Shown here in pieces: positions 7,907 to 13,911 of a DNA stretch of 64,000 nucleotides (position 1 is its first letter; each line of letters begins with the position of its first letter). The DNA is from Natrialba aegyptia DSM 13077 (GTDB lineage Archaea; Halobacteriota; Halobacteria; Halobacteriales; Natrialbaceae). The position numbers and the translations under genes are program-made. The stretch spans positions 53,691 to 117,690 of the forward strand of contig NZ_AOIP01000017.1 in assembly GCF_000337535.1 (NCBI RefSeq). Reading direction: 5' to 3'. Below the pieces are notes generated by a model, which saw nothing but the letters and a program-made list of their open reading frames with translations, searched no databases and was not told the origin of the DNA.

Positions 7907-8587
7907 TTACGGGGCGACGCCGACGGTAAGCAGCGTCCCGAACTCGCGATAACGTTCGACCATCTCCTCGCGGGTATCCCAGTTCTGCGTCGGGAATTCG
8001 GCCTCGGCAGGGATCGTGATCTCGCGGTCGGGAATGGTGTCCTGCTCGGCGACGTAGAGCCCCGACTCCCGGAAGGCATCGCGGTACTGCTCGCGGTCCC
8101 AGCGGGTCATCTCGATCGAGATTTTCTCCTGCCACTGGTGAGAGTGGACGTTTTCCTCGTAGTAGTTGACGGCACAGTAGAAGGTTCCACCAGGACGAAG
8201 CACACGAGCGATCTCCGCGAGCGTTTCGCGCGGATCTGCGGCGTAGTAAAACGCCTCCATGGACCAGACGTGATCAATCGTGTTCTCGCCGAACGGAAGC
8301 GAGCCGAAGTCACCGACGAGGTAAGAAACCTGCTCGTCGTCCGTATAGCCCGCCGCATTATGCGCCATCTCGGGCGACCCATCGAGTCCATAAATTCGAC
8401 CCGCATCCTTGGTATCTCGAAGCGCCCGGCCCGCATAGCCGCTCCCACAACCCAGATCGAGCACCGTATCACCGGGTTCGACCGGAATGCGGGCGAGTGC
8501 GTGCTTTGCCGTATGCCAGTGGCGCTCTTCCATTCCTCGATCGCGACCGCTCGTAGCCCAGTCGTCGAACTCCTCGCGTACGCTCAT
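7907..8587 (-). CDS. Class I SAM-dependent methyltransferase
   Basis: A 226-residue protein with the Rossmann SAM-binding motif VLDLGCGSGYAGRAL (residues ~43-57), then GLDGSPEM (motif II), VGDFGSLPFGENTIDHVWSM (motif III/IV) and LRPGGTFYCAVNYYEEN (motif VI). It resembles the ubiE/menG-like small-molecule methyltransferases; the substrate cannot be named. The start MSVREEFDDW is preferred over an upstream Met. A TTTAGG-GTAG-CCTAAA dyad next to a TATA box about 100 bp upstream suggests control by a DtxR-family metal-dependent repressor. Confidence 0.88.
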   Translation of the reverse strand: MSVREEFDDWATSGRDRGMEERHWHTAKHALARIPVEPGDTVLDLGCGSGYAGRALRDTKDAGRIYGLDGSPEMAHNAAGYTDDEQVSYLVGDFGSLPFGENTIDHVWSMEAFYYAADPRETLAEIARVLRPGGTFYCAVNYYEENVHSHQWQEKISIEMTRWDREQYRDAFRESGLYVAEQDTIPDREITIPAEAEFPTQNWDTREEMVERYREFGTLLTVGVAP

Positions 8588-8694
8588 GTCCGTTCTACGT
8601 CGCTCCGTGTGCAAAACGAGTTCGGCTTGCACCGACAGCCGAAACTGATGACCGGCGTGTCACAATTGCCGTGTGCTCTTACAGCGACAGATTC

Positions 8695-8717
8695 TTTAGG
8701 GTAGCCTAAAAATATAC
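8695..8717 (-). promoter_or_regulatory. DtxR-like metal-regulator box overlapping a TATA box
   Basis: TTTAGGGTAGCCTAAA (8695-8710) is a perfect 6-bp-arm dyad around GTAG, matching the TTAGG...CCTAA pattern bound by DtxR/Idr/SirR-type iron and manganese repressors. Directly beside it, AAATATACG reads on the minus strand as a TATA element (8709-8717), so a bound repressor would cover the initiation region. The transcript would run into the methyltransferase gene with a leader of roughly 100 nt. Confidence 0.6.
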
Positions 8718-8926
8718 GCGTGGAGAGAAACAGGCCGGCCGAACTACCGTGGGCATCGGTGGTGGCCGTCACTGACGGCGCGACTCTCCGAATAGCGATC
8801 TTTTAGCGAGTATCCGGAAACGCACGACAGCAAGAACAGTATGCGGTGACTCGACGGAGAAGCCGATGGCGGCGAGTTCCATCGATCCGCACTATTAAGT
8901 CGATCCCGAAAGTTGTTCACGCCAGT

Positions 8927-9505
8927 ATGGATTACACGCTCGAGATCGAGGAGACACCCACCACGGTACCGGGTGGGACAGGCATTCTCTTGCTCCATCC
9001 AAGTACCGGCGAAACCGACCGCATCGACACCGATTTTCTCAAAACCGATACGGATCATTTCCTCGTCGTCTCCACTCGAACGACTGCCCGCGAGGCCAAA
9101 CAGAAACTCGAGTACTACGATGTCGACGAAGACCGCGCCGAAATCCTCGACACCCTCAGCATCGAACACGGCTATTCGCGCCGCCAGAGCGACAGCGTCC
9201 ACTACGTCGCTGCCCCCGACGATGTCGACGGCATCGTCGACCACATCGACGGCTTTCTCGACGCCCACGACGGCAAACTCAGAATAAGCTTCGACTCCGT
9301 CACCGAACTCGCCTACTACGCCGGCGACGAAGAGGCACTCGACGCCGTCGACCGCATCCTCGAACTCCTCGCAGCGTACGACGCCGTCGGTCTCTTTCAC
9401 GTCTCCGAAGACCCCCACGATCCCGAACTCGTCGAGCGATTCCGGGAACGCTTCGATGGCGTGATCGACCTCGACGAGGACGGAAGCATCGACGTCGATT
9501 TCTGA
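8927..9505 (+). CDS. Conserved haloarchaeal protein, degenerate RecA/KaiC-like fold
   Basis: A 192-residue acidic protein opening MDYTLEIEETPTTVPGGTGI. The order GILLLHPSTGETDRIDTDFL, HFLVVSTRTTAREAKQKLEY and ISFDSVTELAYYAG resembles the strand order of KaiC-like RecA domains. The Walker A lysine motif is absent (GGTGILLLHPS instead of GxxGxGKT), so ATP hydrolysis is unlikely. Similar non-catalytic proteins are common in haloarchaea; function unknown. ACTATTAAG about 35 bp upstream is a plausible TATA box supporting this ATG. Confidence 0.75.
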   Translation: MDYTLEIEETPTTVPGGTGILLLHPSTGETDRIDTDFLKTDTDHFLVVSTRTTAREAKQKLEYYDVDEDRAEILDTLSIEHGYSRRQSDSVHYVAAPDDVDGIVDHIDGFLDAHDGKLRISFDSVTELAYYAGDEEALDAVDRILELLAAYDAVGLFHVSEDPHDPELVERFRERFDGVIDLDEDGSIDVDF

Positions 9506-9570
9506 CGACGACCGCGGTGAGTTCCCGAAACGCACACGTATTTCTCCACCCGAAACTCGGGGCGTCGTTC

Positions 9571-10359
9571 TCACTCCGCAAGCGCATCGAACGTCTTCTC
9601 CGCCCACCTGATCGCGTACTCGGGTCCGTGGTGACGATACGCATCCGTATCGAGCGCCCCGAACGGTGCGGGTAACTCGATTGCGTGTTTGATCGCCGCA
9701 CACGCGAGTTCAGTCGCGTCCGCAAAATCCGTGTCACCGCGTGCGACCGCCCGCGACAATTCCCCAACGCGGTCTTCGAGTCTCGTTCCCGCATCCTGCC
9801 AAGAATCGCCGAGAGCCGCGCGGTCGGTCCGGTCGTGCCACGTCGCGAACGTCTCGCGCGTCTGCAGTCCCAGCCAGCCGTCGTACAGCGCCGCAGCGAT
9901 CTGGTAGGTGCTGTTGGGCCCGCGCTCGACCGCCCGGTCGAGATCCACGTACCGCTCCTCGAAGAACCCGAGGAAGTGTTCGGGCGTCTCGAGTCCCAGT
10001 TCGACGAACGCCTCCGCGAGCAGGAACTCGATGAACGGCTCCGGAGACCCCTCGACGCGCGGTTTGACGAGCACGATCGGCGGATCGGTCTGGCGCGTCC
10101 AGACGACGCTGCCGTCGCCCGGCATCCCGATCGTCAGATCCGAACTCGCGTAGCGAGCGAGCAGCGTCGGGGCATCCGCGGGGAGCCACGCGTCGGGATA
10201 GCTCACCGGGTCGAGTCCGTCGACGAGGAGGCCGAGGTCCTCCGCCTGCGCGGGCGGCAGCGTCTCGAAGTCACGCTCACAGTCAATAACGAGTGCGCCC
10301 GGAGCGTGTTCGTCCCGAACGGCCTCGACCGGGGATGAAAGGTCGCGGGTCTCGAACAT
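9571..10359 (-). CDS. Conserved haloarchaeal protein of unknown function
   Basis: A 262-residue soluble acidic protein. It has no metal-binding cluster or nucleotide motif that I recognise. A notable stretch is EHFLGFFEERYVDLDRA and the helical C-terminus ends YAIRWAEKTFDALAE. The ATG overlaps the stop of a 29-codon membrane-peptide gene by one base, so the two are translationally coupled. Codon use is fully haloarchaeal. I do not assign a family. Confidence 0.75.
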   Translation of the reverse strand: MFETRDLSSPVEAVRDEHAPGALVIDCERDFETLPPAQAEDLGLLVDGLDPVSYPDAWLPADAPTLLARYASSDLTIGMPGDGSVVWTRQTDPPIVLVKPRVEGSPEPFIEFLLAEAFVELGLETPEHFLGFFEERYVDLDRAVERGPNSTYQIAAALYDGWLGLQTRETFATWHDRTDRAALGDSWQDAGTRLEDRVGELSRAVARGDTDFADATELACAAIKHAIELPAPFGALDTDAYRHHGPEYAIRWAEKTFDALAE

Positions 10360-10448
10360 CAGGCGAAGACGCTCTGGAAGACCAGCAGGATCGACAGCAG
10401 CGCCGATACAGCGACCGTTGCGACGACAACCTTGGTTGCAGTGCTCAT
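10359..10448 (-). CDS. 29-residue single-span membrane peptide, coupled to the downstream gene
   Basis: MSTATKVVVATVAVSALLSI begins a peptide that is one hydrophobic helix with a short polar N-terminus and ends LVFQSVFA. Its stop overlaps the start of the following 262-residue gene (TGATG on the minus strand). The coupled position and the clean transmembrane character argue that it is translated. Similar tiny membrane proteins are known in haloarchaea. The role could be anchoring its partner or simply coupling translation. Confidence 0.6.
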   Translation of the reverse strand: MSTATKVVVATVAVSALLSILLVFQSVFA

Positions 10449-10549
10449 GGTCCGAACCTGTCGCCCGTCTCGCTTAAATCCATCTGTCCCGGCCGAACGG
10501 CATTCGGTCTTCGGTCTGCGGCACGCGGTCTTTAGTCCGCGATTCACGG

Positions 10550-10599
10550 CTACAGGATCACAACTACAGGATCACAACCACAGGATCACAACCACAGGA
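10550..10599. repeat. 14-bp tandem repeat, 3.6 copies
   Basis: The unit CTACAGGATCACAA occurs twice exactly, once as CCACAGGATCACAA and once truncated (CCACAGGA). It lies between oapC and the 29-residue peptide gene. Non-coding. Confidence 0.85.
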
Positions 10600-10608
10600 G
10601 AAACAGCC

Positions 10609-11715
10609 TCACTCGCCCTCATCGCGCCACGAATCCGGAACGTCGATTACGTATCGACCGTCCTCCTGCAGCGAAATGATGTACTCTTCCCGGTTATACA
10701 GCTCCATTAGATTGAGCTCGTACTGCCCGGGCTGGACGATCTTGATACTCTCGAACTGCTTGTTGAGTTCTTCCCGTAGTTCCTCCATCGACGGGGTCTC
10801 CCCCGTCGGTTCGCTGACGACACGCCCGTGGTCCGGTGACCCTTCGGCAGCCGCCTGTGCATTGCCGGAAGGCGAATCTGTCGGAGGAGCCGAACCCGGA
10901 CCCGATGCCGGTGGCGATGTCGGATCGCTGGGAGAAGACGAGTCCGATTCGGACGACACTGTCGACCCGGTCGGCAACTCGTCCGTCGGAACCACCTCGC
11001 TCCTGGCGTCCGACTGCGCCGTATTCTCGCTGTCCGCCATCGTCATCCGACTCGGACTCGCACTCGAATCCGGACCTGCACTCGAAGCCGAACCCGAACT
11101 CGTCTCCGAGTCTGCAGGCGCGGCCGAACGCGGCTCCACATCCGAGCTCGGACTCGAATTCGAACCCGAACTCGAATTTGAACTCGATTCCGATACATTA
11201 CCGTGCCCGCCCTCCGGACTCGTCGATCGGTCTTCAGGACGGCGAGCAGTATCGGGCCACTCCTCGAACGATCCGAGTTCACCCGACTCCGCTTCCTCCG
11301 CCGTCTCCGCCGACGAGTCACCAGCTGAACTCGTATCTGCAGCCGCTGTTTCCGCTGTCTCGGAAGAGGAAGGAGACGAAGAGGAGGATCCGGTAGATCG
11401 CCACGCCGACGACTCGTCGACCGACGCATCCGCTTCGTCTCTCGAAACCCAATCGCGGACGGTTTCTGCGGCGCGAGAGGTCATTCCGCTGGAATCGGAT
11501 TCTGATTCCATCCCTGATTTCGACTCCGATCCCGTCTTCACAGAGTCGGATGGCTGCTCCGCCGCCGAGTTCCGGCCGGCGCTCGAATCCGCGGACCCCA
11601 TCGCCGACGACGGCGTAAACTGAAACTTGTTCCCGTTGCAGTCGGGACAACCCGAGAGCATCTCCTTGGAGCCATCGGGAAACGTCCGACCGCAGTTCGT
11701 GCATTCGTGTGGCAT
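10609..11715 (-). CDS. oapC: Origin-associated protein OapC (zinc ribbon, DUF2072)
   Basis: A 368-residue protein. The N-terminal zinc ribbon has CTNCGRTF and GCPDCNG (two CxxC pairs within ~25 residues). The last ~70 residues form a conserved helix-rich domain (MEELREELNKQFESIKIVQP, then YELNLMELYNREEYIISL). The ~260 residues between are a disordered Ser/Glu/Asp/Thr/Pro-rich linker, much longer than either end. The gene is the distal member of oapA-oapB-oapC beside the chromosomal origin. In Haloferax volcanii these origin-adjacent genes were named for their position; their molecular role remains unclear. Confidence 0.88.
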   Translation of the reverse strand: MPHECTNCGRTFPDGSKEMLSGCPDCNGNKFQFTPSSAMGSADSSAGRNSAAEQPSDSVKTGSESKSGMESESDSSGMTSRAAETVRDWVSRDEADASVDESSAWRSTGSSSSSPSSSETAETAAADTSSAGDSSAETAEEAESGELGSFEEWPDTARRPEDRSTSPEGGHGNVSESSSNSSSGSNSSPSSDVEPRSAAPADSETSSGSASSAGPDSSASPSRMTMADSENTAQSDARSEVVPTDELPTGSTVSSESDSSSPSDPTSPPASGPGSAPPTDSPSGNAQAAAEGSPDHGRVVSEPTGETPSMEELREELNKQFESIKIVQPGQYELNLMELYNREEYIISLQEDGRYVIDVPDSWRDEGE

Positions 11716-11721
11716 GAGTTT

Positions 11722-12129
11722 CTAATCACGGGAGACGAGCGCGCTGATCAGCGTTTCGTCCTTGTGTAGGGTCTCGATCTGGTTTGCCGGGCCGATTACC
11801 GTCAACTTCGTCTCCGACTCGTTGTTACCCATGATCCGGCCGAGCAACGACGAATCGCGCGTCTCCGATTTCGGATACGTCTCGATCTCGATCCCGTTGA
11901 ACTCGTCCGGACTGATTTCCGACATCGTCACCTCGATGAGACGGCTCTCCTCGTCGGGCGTCAACCCTTCTTCTAAGATAACGATGTTGCCATCGTGAAC
12001 GCCATCGAGGATCATCCGAATCTTCTCCATCGTCGCCATGTTGTCCATTCGCTCGCCGCTGATGAGATCGATCTGGACACCGTCAGAGTCCGGGGAATCC
12101 GAGTCGTCCGCGTTAGTAGCCTCTGGCAT
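11722..12129 (-). CDS. oapB: Origin-associated protein OapB (DUF2073)
   Basis: A 135-residue protein with a short acidic N-terminus and then the DUF2073 body: QIDLISGERMDNMATMEKIR, MILDGVHDGNIVILEEGLTP, and the C-terminal KLTVIGPANQIETLHKDETL. It begins 6 bp after the oapA stop and ends 6 bp before the oapC start, so it is the middle gene of one operon. The biochemical function is not known. The length is normal for the family. Confidence 0.92.
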   Translation of the reverse strand: MPEATNADDSDSPDSDGVQIDLISGERMDNMATMEKIRMILDGVHDGNIVILEEGLTPDEESRLIEVTMSEISPDEFNGIEIETYPKSETRDSSLLGRIMGNNESETKLTVIGPANQIETLHKDETLISALVSRD

Positions 12130-12135
12130 AGGCGA

Positions 12136-12774
12136 TCACCCGAAGTACTCCGCGATAGAGTCGTACACTTCGTCCATGTTGTCGCCTTCCTTTGCCGACA
12201 GCGGGATCGTCTTGTGCTGTGGGAAGGCGTCTTCGATGCGTTTGATGCTCGAGTCGTCGAGATCGATCTTGTTCGCGAAGATGAGCACCGGCAGATCGCG
12301 AGATTCGATGATGCCGATCAACATTGTGTTGACCTGCGTGATCGGATCCTCCGCGCTATCGAGAACGTAGACGACGCCGTCGACGTCCTCTCGAAGCCAA
12401 TGCATCGCCTCGGCGACGCCTTCGGTCGCCTCTCGCGAACGGCGGATGGCATCGTCTTCTTCCATCTCGTCCGTAAACTCCTCGTAATCGACCTTCGTCG
12501 TCACACCGGGCGTGTCGACGATATCGATCGTTACCGTCTTGCCGTCGCGTTCGATCTCGACGTTCTCTTTCCTGCGCGCGCGCCGCGTTTCGTGTGGAAC
12601 GTGGCTTTCGGTCCCGATTGCATCGCCAGTCCAGTCGCGGGCGATTCGATTCGCGAGCGTCGTCTTTCCAGCGTTCGGCGGACCATAGATACCGATTCGT
12701 TTGGGTTCCTGTTCGGAGAACAGGCGGTCCGTAACCCGAGAGATACTATCTTTGAGTTCTGTGAACAGTCCCAT
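12136..12774 (-). CDS. oapA: Origin-associated GTPase OapA (Era/Der-like)
   Basis: A 212-residue Ras-like GTPase. G1 is GPPNAGKTT (residues ~31-39), switch II is IVDTPGVTTKVDYEEF (G3), and G4 is LIFANKID. It belongs to the archaeal Era-like GTP-binding proteins that head the oap operon next to the origin. The first ATG after the upstream AT-rich region gives MGLFTELKDSISRVTDRLF, a short amphipathic N-terminus. Upstream, TTAAG at about 12830 is a possible TATA element. It diverges from orc1 across the origin. Confidence 0.92.
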   Translation of the reverse strand: MGLFTELKDSISRVTDRLFSEQEPKRIGIYGPPNAGKTTLANRIARDWTGDAIGTESHVPHETRRARRKENVEIERDGKTVTIDIVDTPGVTTKVDYEEFTDEMEEDDAIRRSREATEGVAEAMHWLREDVDGVVYVLDSAEDPITQVNTMLIGIIESRDLPVLIFANKIDLDDSSIKRIEDAFPQHKTIPLSAKEGDNMDEVYDSIAEYFG

Positions 12775-13115
12775 CTGTAGGGCCCTCCAGCACCGCGGGG
12801 TGCATCTGCGCGTACTACTGACTGAACTCACTTAAGCCTACGTCAAACGTATTGAGATTCAGACAACACAGAACGGATATCGATCATGTTCGACATTGAT
12901 GATCCGTGAGACCGATCGGCGAGCTCCGATGAAAAACGACCCTTCGGGCAAACCGGTCAGTCAAAGCATGACACTAGACCACGTGGTATTATCTACTATC
13001 CACCCATGCTCGATACATCATTACGAGTTCAAATCTGCGTCCGGCGGTAGTGAGAAGAGTGAACATGATAGTGCATGAATGAGGAACATTCCATTATAGA
13101 ACATTATATGCTTCT

Positions 13116-13145
13116 CCCTCCCCCACCCCTCCGTTTCAACTGGAG
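13116..13145 (-). repeat. ORB element 1 with extended G-string
   Basis: On the minus strand: TCTCCAGTTGAAACGGAGGG, one more G, then TGGGGG. This is the haloarchaeal ORB arrangement (dyad, GAAAC, G-string). It is the left boundary element of the origin. Confidence 0.85.
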
Positions 13146-13191
13146 AGTTCCGAGAGAAGACGGCGATCTCGATGGCTGAGAGAGAAGAGAG

Positions 13192-13211
13192 GCCTCCGTT
13201 TCACCTCGAAC
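13192..13211 (-). repeat. ORB-like element 2, short G-string
   Basis: On the minus strand GTTCGAGGTGAAACGGAGG has the dyad-GAAAC-G layout but only a short G-run. It has the same orientation as ORB 1, about 65 bp closer to the AT-rich core. Confidence 0.6.
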
Positions 13212-13239
13212 GATGGTCTGAGCCGGTCTTCGTCCAGAA

Positions 13240-13414
13240 TAGCCGGAAATCGACTATTCTAGTAACAGAGAAAGTTCTCTAGTAGAGTAGATTGGTAGAG
13301 AACAGCAGTCTAGTCACATCTAGTAATATTCTTAGATATCCTAGTAAGATATACTCAACTGCTAGTGGTACGGACCGTATTTCTCACCCACCGGCATAAA
13401 TCCCTGCCCTCTAG
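13240..13414. other. AT-rich, CTAG-rich core of the origin (candidate unwinding element)
   Basis: This stretch is visibly AT-rich against a GC-rich background (for example TAGTAATATTCTTAGATATC). It contains seven CTAG tetranucleotides between 13259 and 13414, five of them in the form CTAGTA or CTAGT. It lies between ORB pairs of opposite orientation, where the helix should open. CTAG is normally rare in haloarchaeal DNA. Confidence 0.7.
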
Positions 13415-13417
13415 ATA

Positions 13418-13446
13418 ACCCCCTCCCCCACCCCTCCCGTTGTAAC
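13418..13446 (-). repeat. ORB-like element 3 (G-string with diverged dyad)
   Basis: On the minus strand GTTACAACGGGAGGGGTGGG followed by further G is abutted head-to-head with ORB 4. The G-string matches ORB 1 well, but the dyad is altered. Confidence 0.55.
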
Positions 13447-13447
13447 A

Positions 13448-13475
13448 GTTCCACCTGAAACGAAGGGGTGGGGGG
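13448..13475 (+). repeat. ORB element 4, full consensus
   Basis: GTTCCACCTGAAACGAAGGG, then GTGGGGGG: an intact dyad, GAAAC and a long G-string on the plus strand. With ORB 1 it brackets the AT-rich core in opposite orientation. Confidence 0.88.
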
Positions 13476-13876
13476 CATCGATCCAAACGACAACTCACAA
13501 TTCACGGTTCGACGCTGTCCGACTCATCGCTTCCATACTCACCATCACACTACTGGCAATGACATCCACCGACAACGCATGATCTTCGGCGAACCAGTTA
13601 CAACCTCCCCGTTCGACCGACTCCCGTCCCGAGTACGGTCGGACTCGAGTTCAGTCGGAGTTCACCGGCCGATTGGAAGCGACACGCCGAGCCGAACGAC
13701 TCTGCACCCGGTCCAGCCTTTGGACTCATCACCATCCGTGAACTGAAGGGAAGAATTTAATATCACGCTCTTCCTCTGTTTCGTTTGCATCAACTGGATC
13801 CGAATCGCGTTACTGAAACAGTAGACTAGCCGCTCTGGCTCGTCTATCCTACGAAATCTTCGCTGTCGGGTTCGGA

Positions 13877-13898
13877 TCTGCACCCGAAACGAGGGGGT
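13877..13898 (+). repeat. ORB element 5 at the orc1 promoter
   Basis: CACCCGAAACGAGGGGGT lies 14-31 bp before the orc1 start codon. Its position suggests Orc1 binding would interfere with transcription of its own gene. Confidence 0.7.
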
Positions 13899-13911
13899 AC
13901 GTGTACGACGA

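Larger units (their letters stand above)
12775..13911. other. oriC1: Chromosomal replication origin (oriC1-type) between oapA and orc1
   Basis: A 1.1-kb non-coding region. It has ORB repeats with long C- or G-runs pointing away from or toward an AT-rich core at about 13240-13380, and a last box immediately before orc1. Gene context (oapABC on one side, orc1-signal peptidase-PolD small subunit on the other) is that of the main haloarchaeal origin. The stretch 12835-13080 is of ordinary composition with no gene. The stretch 13500-13860 also lacks convincing genes; it carries AATTTAATATC at 13755-13765, which may be a promoter or minor unwinding site. Origin activity itself is inferred. Confidence 0.9.

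Noticed and set aside
10676..11623. 315-codon plus-strand frame antisense to oapC
   Set aside because: It mirrors the Ser/Glu-rich linker of OapC; repetitive codons keep both strands open.
12896..13078. 60-codon plus-strand frame left of ORB 1
   Set aside because: Composition is not haloarchaeal (low acidic content, many Ser/His) and it lies in the origin region.
13468..13746. Small plus-strand frame inside the origin
   Set aside because: It overlaps ORB 4, has Pro/Ser/Arg-rich composition and no promoter; unlikely to be a gene.
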